This document shows, in pieces, positions 8,213 through 15,424 of a DNA stretch of 22,844 bases. The notes below the pieces were generated by a model. That model did no database searches. It saw nothing but the letters and a program-made list of their open reading frames with translations, and had not been told where the DNA came from. Origin of the DNA: Pseudomonadota bacterium (GTDB lineage Bacteria; Pseudomonadota; Gammaproteobacteria; Pseudomonadales; Azotimanducaceae); assembly GCA_027622495.1 (NCBI GenBank), contig JAQBYL010000009.1:1-22844 (forward strand), read 5' to 3'. The position numbers and the translations under genes were made by a program. Every line of letters begins with the position of its first letter. Position 1 is the stretch's first letter.

Positions 8213-8976
8213 GCCTCGCTTTAATCCAGACACCTACTGTCTGGCATGATCCGGTCGCTAACCGCCTCCGGTTCAGCAATCTCCTGAATGAGGTTTCGCC
8301 CCGCACAAACCTGGTGCTGCTGCCGGAGATGTTCAGCACTGGCTTCACTATGGCCTCGAGCGAAGTCGCGGAATCCATGGATGGACCCACCGTCACCTGG
8401 ATGCGCGAACGTGCAGCTGCATTGGGTATGGTGATCGCTGGCAGCATCGTGATCGAAGAGGCAGGAGACTATTTCAACCGGTTCGTGTGGGCGACAGCCG
8501 AAGGTGAGATCAACACCTACGACAAGCGTCATCGGTTCAGAATGGCAGGGGAGCACAACTACTATACGGCGGGATCTACGCGGCCGATCTTTCAGTTGGG
8601 TGACTGGCGGGTGTGTCCGATGGGTTGTTACGACCTGCGTTTTCCGGTGTGGTCACGCAACCGTGGCGACTACGATCTGCTGGTGTGCGTGGCCAACTGG
8701 CCAGCCGCCCGGCAGGCGGCCTGGGACGTGCTGGTAAAAAGCCGGGCGATCGAGAACCTGAGCTACATTGCTGCCGTGAACATTCTGGGCACTGACGGCA
8801 ATGGGGTTGTGTACGGTGGCGGCAGCGGAATCTTCGGACCCGAAGGTGAAGCGGTGGTCACCGCAGACTCAAACCCCGGTGTATTCCAGGCCACGCTCAA
8901 CAAAGAGGTGCTGGATGAGTATCGAGCTGCGTTTCCTGCCTGGCAGGATGCCGATGAATTTGAACTGAGGAGTTAG
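8194..8976 (+). CDS. omega-amidase, nitrilase superfamily (YafV-like)
   Basis: A 260-residue cytoplasmic carbon-nitrogen hydrolase. The catalytic triad of the nitrilase superfamily is visible: Glu45 in LLPEMF, Lys111 in YDKRHRF and Cys145 in GCYDLRFPVWSRN. FPAWQDADEF at the C-terminus is shared with E. coli YafV, and overall resemblance to YafV is close. Enzymes of this group hydrolyse 2-oxoglutaramate (and 2-oxosuccinamate) to 2-oxoglutarate and ammonia. This pulls forward a glutamine transaminase reaction, the so-called glutaminase II route used to return 2-oxo-4-methylthiobutyrate to methionine. The gene starts inside the end of the aminotransferase gene, so the two were translationally coupled. 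If that gene is really broken, the amidase may still act on product made elsewhere. Confidence 0.92.
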   Translation: MPTGSLSLALIQTPTVWHDPVANRLRFSNLLNEVSPRTNLVLLPEMFSTGFTMASSEVAESMDGPTVTWMRERAAALGMVIAGSIVIEEAGDYFNRFVWATAEGEINTYDKRHRFRMAGEHNYYTAGSTRPIFQLGDWRVCPMGCYDLRFPVWSRNRGDYDLLVCVANWPAARQAAWDVLVKSRAIENLSYIAAVNILGTDGNGVVYGGGSGIFGPEGEAVVTADSNPGVFQATLNKEVLDEYRAAFPAWQDADEFELRS

Positions 8977-8978
8977 GG

Positions 8979-9296
8979 GTGGGTTTGAGGAGTAGATGGG
9001 TGTGGCTGTGCTTGTGCGTCTTGCTGAGTGGTTGTGGTGAGCCTGGCGAAGTTGCCGCTGGTGAGGAGACCTACAATCGATACTGTTTCAGCTGCCACGC
9101 GGCGGGTCTCGCCGGGGCGCCGAAAACAGGGATTGCCGACATGTGGGCACCCCGCCTGGCGAAAGGTCGCGAGGTTCTGCTTGCGACGACCATTGAAGGG
9201 ATTGCACCTGGCATGCCACCCCGTGGTCTTTGCCAGGAGTGCACTGATGCGCAACTGAACGACGCCATCGGGTTCATGCTGAGTGCCAAACCTTAG
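8979..9296 (+). CDS. cytochrome c lipoprotein, cytochrome c5-like
   Basis: A 105-residue protein with a hydrophobic leader and the lipobox LLSGC (Cys19), so probably lipid-anchored in the periplasm. The haem-binding motif is CFSCH (Cys36, Cys39, His40), the likely methionine ligand is in GMPP (about Met79), and a second cysteine pair occurs in GLCQEC (85, 88), a feature of the cytochrome c5 family. It would carry electrons between periplasmic or membrane redox partners. The GTG at 8979 has GAGGAG 6 nt upstream; a GTG at 9000, also preceded by GAGGAG, is an alternative that shortens the leader by 7 residues. It begins 2 bp after the omega-amidase stop, so it shares that transcript although no functional link is evident. 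Its last codons form the left copy of a 45-bp repeat. Confidence 0.88.
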   Translation: MGLRSRWVWLCLCVLLSGCGEPGEVAAGEETYNRYCFSCHAAGLAGAPKTGIADMWAPRLAKGREVLLATTIEGIAPGMPPRGLCQECTDAQLNDAIGFMLSAKP

Positions 9297-9318
9297 CTAA
9301 TCTCTTCCTCCTGTGGCC
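9274..9318 (+). repeat. left copy of a 45-bp imperfect direct repeat
   Basis: Covers the last seven codons and stop of the cytochrome c gene plus 22 bp beyond. It aligns without gaps to 13548-13592 with 40 of 45 bases identical by eye; the cores GTGCCAAACCTTAGC and TGTGGCC are fully shared. The two copies bracket 4.2 kb of accessory-type genes. Confidence 0.75.
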
Positions 9319-9444
9319 GCAGGGTGGGTTGATGAGGGGTGCAAATTCGGTTTGCGCAGGTATGATGGCGCCGGTTCGACGTGACGCCCGCATGCGCTAG
9401 AATGGAGGCAGCAGGCACGCCACGGTCCAGGAGAACTCAACCCG

Positions 9445-10461
9445 ATGATCCATTTCTGTAAGCTGCGCGTGGTCCGGCTCGTTGCGCTTGTGATCGCTGC
9501 ATCCGCCCCGGTCGTCTACCCGACCATCGGCCAGGCGAGCGAGCGTCCGCTTGCGGTGCGCAGCCTCAGCCCGTTCACGCAGATCTTCGGCCTGCCATTT
9601 TATCCCGATCAGACCGGCCCGGCGCAGGGCGAGTGGGCACTCAGTGCGGGACTCGATCTGGTCAACCACGCGGATCTCAGCGAGAAGGACGGTGAGGCAA
9701 TCGAGCTCGACGGCGAAAGCTATGTCCTGAACCTCGGTGCCAAGTTAGGTCTATCGCCACGTTGGCGCGTCGGGCTCGAGCTTCCCATAATCCATCATGG
9801 TGGCGGCTTCATGGACGCGGCGATCGAAGGCTGGCATGACTTGTTGGGTCTTTCGAACAGCGACCGGGAAGGGCCGCGCGATGAACTGCTGTTCAGCTAT
9901 ACGGAGAATGGTGAGGTCGTCTATCTGCTCGACGACTCAACGACTGGTATCGGTGACATCCGGGTCTGGTCGAGCTATACGCTGGTCGAGTCGGGACCGA
10001 GCCGCGTGTCGCTGCGCGCGACGCTGAAGCTGCCGACGGGCGACGCGGACGATCTCACCGGCTCCGGCGGAACTGATCTCGCGTTCGATGTCGCGGCAAG
10101 TCATTCGTTCGCCCTCGACAAGTCCCGTTTGCTGGTGTCGGCCTACGCTGGTCTGCTTGTGCTCGGCGATGGCGACGTGATCGAGCGGCGCCAGGAGGAT
10201 CTCGTACCCTACGGCGGCGTCGGTGCAGTGTGGGAGCTGAATCCACACTGGGACCTGCTCGCCCAACTCCAAATGCAGGGTGCCTATTTTGACAGCCGGC
10301 TGGACGAACTGGGTGGCAGCGGCACCCAACTTTCGGTGGGCGTGCGTTATATGTGGCCGTCCTCGGGAACTGAACTCGTGGTATCGCTGGTGGAGGATCT
10401 GGTATCGGACACGACCCCGGATTTTACGGTGGGTTTCGAACTGCGTAAGCTGCTACGCTGA
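9445..10461 (+). CDS. DUF3187 family protein, probable outer-membrane beta-barrel
   Basis: 338 residues with a signal peptide (LVALVIAASAPVVYP, cleavage near QAS) and AGGAG at 9429-9433 before the ATG. The mature part shows alternating hydrophobic/polar strands and many glycines, ending in a strand close to the C-terminus (FTVGFELRKLLR), which fits an outer-membrane barrel. The internal segment around EGWHDLLGLSN and GREGPRDELLF-like spacing, followed by STGIGDIRV, resembles DUF3187. No function is established for the family. It is 5 bp upstream of the DUF3943 gene and so forms an operon with it; both products are predicted to be envelope proteins. Members of this family often occur once per gammaproteobacterial genome, so vertical inheritance is also possible despite the flanking repeats. 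Confidence 0.78.
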   Translation: MIHFCKLRVVRLVALVIAASAPVVYPTIGQASERPLAVRSLSPFTQIFGLPFYPDQTGPAQGEWALSAGLDLVNHADLSEKDGEAIELDGESYVLNLGAKLGLSPRWRVGLELPIIHHGGGFMDAAIEGWHDLLGLSNSDREGPRDELLFSYTENGEVVYLLDDSTTGIGDIRVWSSYTLVESGPSRVSLRATLKLPTGDADDLTGSGGTDLAFDVAASHSFALDKSRLLVSAYAGLLVLGDGDVIERRQEDLVPYGGVGAVWELNPHWDLLAQLQMQGAYFDSRLDELGGSGTQLSVGVRYMWPSSGTELVVSLVEDLVSDTTPDFTVGFELRKLLR

Positions 10462-10466
10462 CGCGC

Positions 10467-11267
10467 ATGTTAGAAAGTGAACACCAATCGGTCGCGCGGC
10501 TGTGGGTTGCGATCCTGCTGCTCGGATTGGTGGGTACAGCTTATGGGGAAGACGACATCTTCCTCCCTGAACGTTATGAGGACGCTGGCGTCGACTATGC
10601 GGGCCTCAGACGCGATACCTACTATTTCCTCGGTTTCCAGTTCGCCATTATCGGTGCGTTGTACGTGATGCCGGAAGGTGTGAGCGGCTGGGACGAAGAA
10701 TCGAAAGACGATTGGTCGGTCGACACGTGGAAAGAGAACGTCAGCAACCTGGCCTGGGACAAAGACGACTACTTCATCAATTACGTGCTGCACCCGTACT
10801 GGGGGGCTTCCTACTACGTGCGTGGCCGCGAGCGTGGACTGTCACGCACCGGTTCGTTCTGGTACTCGGCGCTGCTGTCTACACTCTACGAATTCGGCAT
10901 CGAGGCATTCTTCGAAGAACCCTCGATCCAGGATCTGATCGTGACTCCGATTGGAGGAGCGTTTCTCGGCGAGTACTTCATGCATGTGCGTCAGGACATC
11001 TACGACCGGGCAGCAAGCCGGGGCACGCTTTCCGGCACCGACAAGATGCTCCTCACACTCACGGACCCCCTCGGTACCCTCAACCACAAGACCGATCAGA
11101 TCTTTCGCCGCGAGACCCACCTTACGATGAACATGTTTGTGCACACCGGGCCGCGGGTGGACGCAAACCCGGTGACCGCGCCGTTCGACGCGATTTCGGA
11201 TGCACCTACTCCGCGAAGTGAAGACAGCGGTTCGATGTGGGGTGTGCGCCTGCAACTGCGGTTCTGA
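10467..11267 (+). CDS. DUF3943 domain-containing envelope protein
   Basis: 266 residues. A hydrophobic leader (LWVAILLLGLVGTAYG) suggests export. The central region has the DUF3943 features: NYVLHPYWGASYYVRGRERG (about 94-113), STLYEFGIEAFFEEPS and SIQDLIVTPIGGAFLGEYF, then a less conserved tail ending in a strand-like MWGVRLQLRF. Several amphipathic or hydrophobic segments suggest association with the outer or inner membrane. The function of DUF3943 is unknown. The gene starts 5 bp after the DUF3187 stop and is followed 19 bp later by the PLP-lyase gene, so all three may be co-expressed. Nothing in the sequence indicates an active site. Confidence 0.8.
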   Translation: MLESEHQSVARLWVAILLLGLVGTAYGEDDIFLPERYEDAGVDYAGLRRDTYYFLGFQFAIIGALYVMPEGVSGWDEESKDDWSVDTWKENVSNLAWDKDDYFINYVLHPYWGASYYVRGRERGLSRTGSFWYSALLSTLYEFGIEAFFEEPSIQDLIVTPIGGAFLGEYFMHVRQDIYDRAASRGTLSGTDKMLLTLTDPLGTLNHKTDQIFRRETHLTMNMFVHTGPRVDANPVTAPFDAISDAPTPRSEDSGSMWGVRLQLRF

Positions 11268-11286
11268 CCGGATGAGGACAAAAACT

Positions 11287-12525
11287 ATGCTTTGTGAGAT
11301 GCCCCAGCACGGAACAGACTGGCCGACGCTGAAAGCCGCAATGATTGAGCGGGGCAGCGGTGATGCCAAGTGGCGGGAAGGCAAGACTGCGGTGTATGTC
11401 TTCAACGCTGGCGAAGATGTTGCCGCCGTTCAGAAAAAGGCCTACACCCTGTACATGTCCGAAAACGGCCTGGGACCGCTGGCCTTCCCCAGTCTGAAGA
11501 CGATGGAAGACGAAGTGATCGGCATGGGCTTGAAGATTCTGCATGCGCCCCCCGACGCAAAAGGCACCATGACCTCCGGCGGAACGGATTCCATCACAAT
11601 GGCAGTAAAAGCCGCACGGGACTATGCCTGCGCTGAGCGAGGCTTGAGCGGACCGCTCAACATCGTCGCTCCCTACTCCGCCCACCCCGCCTTCGACAAG
11701 GCAGCCAAGCTGATGGAGCTTGAAATCAGACGGGTCTCAGTGGGACCGGATCTGCTTGCAGACTCGACAGCAATGGCCGCGGCCTGTGACAAGCAGACCT
11801 TTATGCTGGTGGGCTCGGCACCCAGCTTTCCCTATGGCTTGATCGATCACATCTCTCAATTGAGCGGTCTCGCTCTCGATCGGAACATATGGCTGCATGT
11901 AGATGCCTGTGTGGGCGGCTACATCGCGCCGTTTGTGCGAATGAATGGTGGTGACATCGCGCCGTTCGATTTTGAGTTGCCGGGTGTGATGAGCATGTCG
12001 GCCGACCTGCACAAGTACGGTTACTGCGCCAAAGGTGCATCGACCGTTCTGTTCCGCGATGCCGCGCTCCATGAGCACATGGTGTTCGACTGTAGCGACT
12101 GGCCGGGTGGCCGGATGATCACCCCGACCCTGGCCGGTACCCGCCCGGGCGGCGCGATCTCAGCCGCGTGGGCAGTTATGAACTATCTGGGTGTGGAAGG
12201 TTATCGGGAGAAACACAGGCAAGTCACCGATGCGCGCGAGGCAATCGAGGCAGGCGTGTCTGAGCTTGGGTTTGAGATTCTCGGAAGCCCACAGCTCGGT
12301 ATCGTTGCGTTCACCCATCGTGAACTCGACATCTTTGCCACCTACCGGAACATGTACCAGAAAGGCTGGTTCACCAGTCTGACCACGCAACCGCGTGCCC
12401 TGCACCTGATGTTGTCGCCGTTTCATATCCAGGTGACGGATGTCTATCTACGAGATCTGCAGAAGAGTCTGGTAAAGGCGGACGACACGGCGCAAGACAA
12501 TGATTTTGAGGCCCGTTACAGCTGA
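11287..12525 (+). CDS. PLP-dependent lyase of the sphingosine-1-phosphate lyase type
   Basis: 412 residues in the group II decarboxylase superfamily. The Schiff-base lysine is Lys243 in SADLHKYGY, Asp206 in HVDACVGGY should contact the PLP ring nitrogen, and TSGGTDS (about 97-102) forms the phosphate cup. GVMSMSADLHKYGYCAKGAS, PTLAGTRPGG and the C-terminal KGWFTSLTTQPRALHL resemble eukaryotic and Legionella sphingosine-1-phosphate lyases more than glutamate decarboxylases. S1P lyase cleaves long-chain-base phosphates to a fatty aldehyde and phosphoethanolamine. Here there is no N-terminal membrane anchor, so the enzyme should be soluble or peripheral. AGGA at 11275-11278 favours the ATG at 11287; the ATG at 11272 would add five residues. 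It follows two envelope-protein genes. The true substrate is not known. Confidence 0.82.
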   Translation: MLCEMPQHGTDWPTLKAAMIERGSGDAKWREGKTAVYVFNAGEDVAAVQKKAYTLYMSENGLGPLAFPSLKTMEDEVIGMGLKILHAPPDAKGTMTSGGTDSITMAVKAARDYACAERGLSGPLNIVAPYSAHPAFDKAAKLMELEIRRVSVGPDLLADSTAMAAACDKQTFMLVGSAPSFPYGLIDHISQLSGLALDRNIWLHVDACVGGYIAPFVRMNGGDIAPFDFELPGVMSMSADLHKYGYCAKGASTVLFRDAALHEHMVFDCSDWPGGRMITPTLAGTRPGGAISAAWAVMNYLGVEGYREKHRQVTDAREAIEAGVSELGFEILGSPQLGIVAFTHRELDIFATYRNMYQKGWFTSLTTQPRALHLMLSPFHIQVTDVYLRDLQKSLVKADDTAQDNDFEARYS

Positions 12526-12565
12526 GAGCACCCCTACCCATCGCCGCAGGAAGGTGTCGATTAAG

Positions 12566-12958
12566 TCACCTGGTTATGATGGTCTGCAGGGCGCTGTGCC
12601 GACTGAGCACGTCGAAGTCCGCATCTTGGTGTAATAGGGCAATCTCGTTTCGGATTGCGATCGCGGCGATGAGGCAATCGATCAGTTTTCTAACGGTTTC
12701 GCCCCTGGCGCGGCAGTGGCGGTAGAGGATGGCCGCCTGTTCGAAATCTGTCGGATCGGCATGCAGTTGAGTGCCCCGCGCAAGGAGGCGCCTGAGTGCG
12801 ACCAGGTGTTGTTCGTCCCGCGCGCCAGCGAGCACTTCCATTCGGATCGGGTCAGCTACGGCAATCTCGTCGCTGAGAGCCTGGTCTACGTGCTCGCATG
12901 CCGGTGAGCCAGTATCTCGCAGAAATTCGATCCACGCGGAAGTATCAATCAGGATCAT
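12566..12958 (-). CDS. vapC: VapC-type PIN-domain toxin
   Basis: 130 residues with the full PIN-domain acidic set: Asp5 in IDTSAW, Glu41 in MEVLAG, Asp94 in IDCLIAAIA and the HQDADFD cluster (112-116). VapC toxins are Mg-dependent ribonucleases that cut tRNA or rRNA and are held in check by VapB. The start overlaps the antitoxin stop in a TCAT/ATGA arrangement, the usual order for vapBC. All acidic residues are in place, so it should be active. It is convergent with the PLP-lyase gene (40 bp between stops). The RNA target cannot be predicted from sequence. Confidence 0.93.
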   Translation of the reverse strand: MILIDTSAWIEFLRDTGSPACEHVDQALSDEIAVADPIRMEVLAGARDEQHLVALRRLLARGTQLHADPTDFEQAAILYRHCRARGETVRKLIDCLIAAIAIRNEIALLHQDADFDVLSRHSALQTIITR

Positions 12959-13158
12959 GCAGATCGGGTTGAGCGCAACTCGTCGAGATTGCCGTTCCAG
13001 CCAGATCCTCGGAGATTCTTTGCCTGTTGCAGGTCGAGCGGCTCGGCAGCCAGCACTTTCAAGGCAAAATTGACTGCCTCTTTCTTTGTGGTGAACTGGT
13101 AGAGGCGCATGACCTCGGCGCAGGCGATCTCATCAATATCTATGTTTGTGCGTGCCAT
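12955..13158 (-). CDS. vapB: VapB-type antitoxin
   Basis: 67 residues from the ATG at 13158, beginning MARTNIDIDE, the common opening of VapB proteins whose N-terminal strand pairs to make a ribbon-helix-helix DNA-binding dimer. TTKKEAVNFALK (about 24-35) is the second helix region. The C-terminal part (residues 45-67) is the variable tail expected to wrap VapC. An in-frame GTG at 13173 would add MYAWC but lacks a ribosome-binding site and breaks the conserved start. The last four bases overlap vapC, so the pair is translationally coupled; VapB is expected to repress its own promoter, which lies upstream toward 13200. Confidence 0.9.
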   Translation of the reverse strand: MARTNIDIDEIACAEVMRLYQFTTKKEAVNFALKVLAAEPLDLQQAKNLRGSGWNGNLDELRSTRSA

Positions 13159-13547
13159 ACACCAAGCGTACACCTACCCATGTCCGGCATCAATTCGCGA
13201 AACTGTTTTTGCGATCCAGATCATCAATTCGAAATGATCTGCTCAGATTATCCGGGCTAAAAAGGGTGAAGTTGCCGTGCCAAGGTTGGTCGAACTAGCG
13301 GATATCAGATTATCGAAACAGACATCACTGAATGTTCAACGGGGTTATGCAACAAGACTGATCACGTCGGATTTTTTGAAGCGGTATTGGTTGCCTTCCT
13401 TCATGAACCTGATCTTCCCTGCTCTTAAACACCCAGAAAGTCACATACCTGCTGGAGCGTTTCCGCGCCATCTGTAAAGTCTATTGATAGGTAGTCAATG
13501 GATGTGTCGTGATGAACTTTCATTCCTGCGGCGCTAACCGCCTTCAG
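13159..13547. other. about 390 bp without a recognisable gene, upstream of vapB
   Basis: Between the vapB start and the right 45-bp repeat no frame has coding character. The stretch is more AT-rich than its surroundings. It holds the vapBC promoter next to 13160-13200, and short ORFs of no recognisable family, such as one ending in KVTYLLERFRAICKVY just before 13490. No transposase or integrase remnant was identified. It may be decayed sequence at the end of an insertion. Confidence 0.5.
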
Positions 13548-13592
13548 TCATGCTGCGTGCCAAACCTTAGCCAATCTCGCCCTCATGTGGCC
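13548..13592 (+). repeat. right copy of the 45-bp imperfect direct repeat
   Basis: Matches 9274-9318 in the same orientation with five substitutions and no gap. In the cytochrome frame it would read VMLRAKP followed by a stop, but upstream there is a stop codon two codons earlier than any cytochrome-like residue, so it is not part of a gene here. It is followed by a 9-bp tandem CCAGTTCGA (13591-13599 and 13607-13615). Confidence 0.72.
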
Positions 13593-13690
13593 AGTTCGAC
13601 CTTCCCCCAGTTCGATCAAGTCCTTGTAAATCAATAAGATACGATTTGGAACGATTCGTGCTTGGCCGTTTGAGGGATTTGGAGGCATAA

Positions 13691-14110
13691 ATGGCCAGCT
13701 ATCTACCGGGTGACATCGTCTCCCGCCGCAAAGGCTTCGTGATGCACAAGGGCGTTGCGCTGAGCGACGGTCGCATTCTGCACAACACCCCGTTCCGCGG
13801 TGAGCACGTTTGCTCCGAAGCAGAGTTTCGCGCCGGCAAACGATTGCACGTGAATCGCATGGATTATCACCATCGGCGCCGCGCGCTTCGTTTTACCGAA
13901 GATCATGATCATCGCGGCTACAACCTGTTCACGAACAACTGCGAACACACTGTGCATCGTGCCACCACCGGCAACGCGAGCAGCCCGCAACTGCGTGAAT
14001 GGGTGATCGGTATCGGCCTCGGAACCCTCGCGTTTGCGGTAACCCGGCACCCGGGTGCTGCCGCCGCAGCTTATGCGCTGGGCAGGGGTCTTTCAAAAAA
14101 ATTCAGCTAG
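13691..14110 (+). CDS. LRAT-domain (permuted NlpC/P60 fold) small protein
   Basis: 139 residues with a strong GGAGG (13681-13685) before the ATG. The fold signature is a histidine in MHKGVALSDGRILH (His19, with His31 as second polar residue) and the NNCEH motif with Cys84, as in lecithin:retinol acyltransferase and H-REV107-type phospholipase/acyltransferases, where NCEH holds the catalytic cysteine. A C-terminal hydrophobic segment (about 102-134, WVIGIGLGTLAFAV plus an alanine-rich stretch) could anchor it to a membrane, as in the animal proteins. A likely activity is cysteine-dependent acyl transfer or thioesterase action on lipids. There is no signal peptide, so it would act from the cytoplasm. 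It stands alone, convergent with the RluA gene. The fold is fairly clear; the substrate is unknown. Confidence 0.8.
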   Translation: MASYLPGDIVSRRKGFVMHKGVALSDGRILHNTPFRGEHVCSEAEFRAGKRLHVNRMDYHHRRRALRFTEDHDHRGYNLFTNNCEHTVHRATTGNASSPQLREWVIGIGLGTLAFAVTRHPGAAAAAYALGRGLSKKFS

Positions 14111-14131
14111 TGTTGATCACACCGTTGCCAG

Positions 14132-14812
14132 TCAGAATTCCGCTGACGCTGTAAATGTGCCGATCTCAGGAACGATCAGTTTGTGGCAATGCAGATGCAG
14201 GCGATCTGCCTGCTGAGCAGGATCGCGGGGATTGCCGTAGAGAGGGTCACCGATGATCGCATAACCAATCCAGGCGAGATGCACACGCAACTGATGAGTC
14301 CGCCCGGTAGTTGGTTTGAGTAAAAGCAGACTTGCTGCCGCTTCACTTCGCAACGTGCGTAGACGTGTCACGCTGGGATGCCCGCCGTCGCTCCCGTGCA
14401 ACTGCCAGCGGTTGCCGATCCGATGAATGGACTCACGCTGACCGGCAACACGGTAGCGGCTCTTTCTGCCTTTTCTGAGCGGCAGGTCAATCGTTGCGCT
14501 GACCTTCACGTTGAGCGATCCTGTGACCTTCGCCAGGTAGAACTTGTGGACGGTGCGTTTGGCAAATGCCCTGGTTAAGCGGCTTTGTGATTCCTGAGAG
14601 GTCGCGATCAGCATCACCCCACTGGTCCCTTTGTCGAGCCGGTGAACCACGTAGGGTTTCTCGGTCAAATCGGTTTTCAGCTGATCAATCAGACAGGGTG
14701 CACCCGATCGGTCTGCCAGAACTGATTGTCCAGATGGCTTGTTGATCACCAGATAACCGGGCCCGCGTGCGAGGATTTCGAGCGATTTCAGGACCTGGTC
14801 CAGCGGCCGCAC
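14132..14812 (-). CDS. RluA-family 23S rRNA/tRNA pseudouridine synthase
   Basis: 226 residues, catalytic domain only. The catalytic aspartate is Asp60 in HRLDKGTSG, and KPTTGRTHQLRVHLAWIGYAIIGDPLYG is the second family signature. It converts a uridine in rRNA or tRNA to pseudouridine. No N-terminal S4 RNA-binding domain is present, as in the shorter RluA/TruC/RluA-like enzymes, so the exact RNA target cannot be named. The ATG lies 17 bp after the DUF3501 stop, making it the probable last gene of the rubrerythrin operon; a functional tie to that module is not obvious. The end is convergent with the LRAT gene, 21 bp away. Confidence 0.92.
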   Translation of the reverse strand: MRPLDQVLKSLEILARGPGYLVINKPSGQSVLADRSGAPCLIDQLKTDLTEKPYVVHRLDKGTSGVMLIATSQESQSRLTRAFAKRTVHKFYLAKVTGSLNVKVSATIDLPLRKGRKSRYRVAGQRESIHRIGNRWQLHGSDGGHPSVTRLRTLRSEAAASLLLLKPTTGRTHQLRVHLAWIGYAIIGDPLYGNPRDPAQQADRLHLHCHKLIVPEIGTFTASAEF

Positions 14813-14829
14813 TGTTCAGAATACATTGA

Positions 14830-15414
14830 TCAGGTGAGGTCGTTGGTCAGACTGTCGATTGTCTGCCTGTCCAGATCGCACTGCACCTGCATGGCGGGGT
14901 GGCCGACACCCATGGTGACCCTGGCGGACCCGGCTTTCAGACAAGCAATGGCATCCGCGGTGAGTTCAAAACGCAGAAAGTGAACGGCCGCGGTTTTCTC
15001 ATCGCTTGTGCGTTCCATATCTTCGTTGGCAACTGCGAAACTTCGATCCAGATTGTCGATGCTCACCCAGATGTGATGTTCGACATCACGCAATGCAGCC
15101 AGAGCAGTTCTTCGCTCTTCGACATCCGGGTACTCGAGCATCAGTGTGGCCTTCCAGTTCGCACCATCAGGGATCAACGGGTTATAGGCTTGGATTTCCT
15201 CTTCGATGGCAGCGGCTTCAAAAATTTTTTCAACTCGCAACATCTCCTGAACCTGATACTGCATGCTCAGATAATCTTCGAAATACAGCGTTGCGTGTGC
15301 ACCCAGAGACACCTGACGGGGCTTTTTGTGGGCGATGATCCGGCTGCGGAAGACCGGCCGTTTTAGCGCATATTCTTCCAGCGACATGAGGCTGGCGCGG
15401 TTCAGTTTCTGCAT
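14830..15414 (-). CDS. DUF3501 family protein
   Basis: 194 residues, cytoplasmic, no signal peptide or membrane segment. The opening (KLNRASLMSLEEYALKRPVFR) and the central YFEDYLSMQYQVQEMLRVEKI match the pattern of DUF3501, which is found almost only beside rubrerythrin and a CCG-domain iron-sulfur protein. AAAGG precedes the ATG, overlapping the stop of the Fe-S gene, and the gap is 10 bp, so translation is linked. Function is unknown; the invariable neighbours suggest a partner in electron transfer to, or repair of, the rubrerythrin system. No cofactor motif is visible in it; the single-domain helical character suggests a protein-interaction role. That role is inference. Confidence 0.85.
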   Translation of the reverse strand: MQKLNRASLMSLEEYALKRPVFRSRIIAHKKPRQVSLGAHATLYFEDYLSMQYQVQEMLRVEKIFEAAAIEEEIQAYNPLIPDGANWKATLMLEYPDVEERRTALAALRDVEHHIWVSIDNLDRSFAVANEDMERTSDEKTAAVHFLRFELTADAIACLKAGSARVTMGVGHPAMQVQCDLDRQTIDSLTNDLT

Positions 15415-15424
15415 TTACCAACCT

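Noticed and set aside
13277..13477. 66-codon plus-strand open frame upstream of the right repeat
   Set aside because: No ribosome-binding site, no family features, and the nearby frames contain unrelated short peptides.
13593..13640. tRNA-like TTCGA segments after the right repeat, considered as an att site in a tRNA gene
   Set aside because: No cloverleaf, acceptor stem or CCA end can be built around them.
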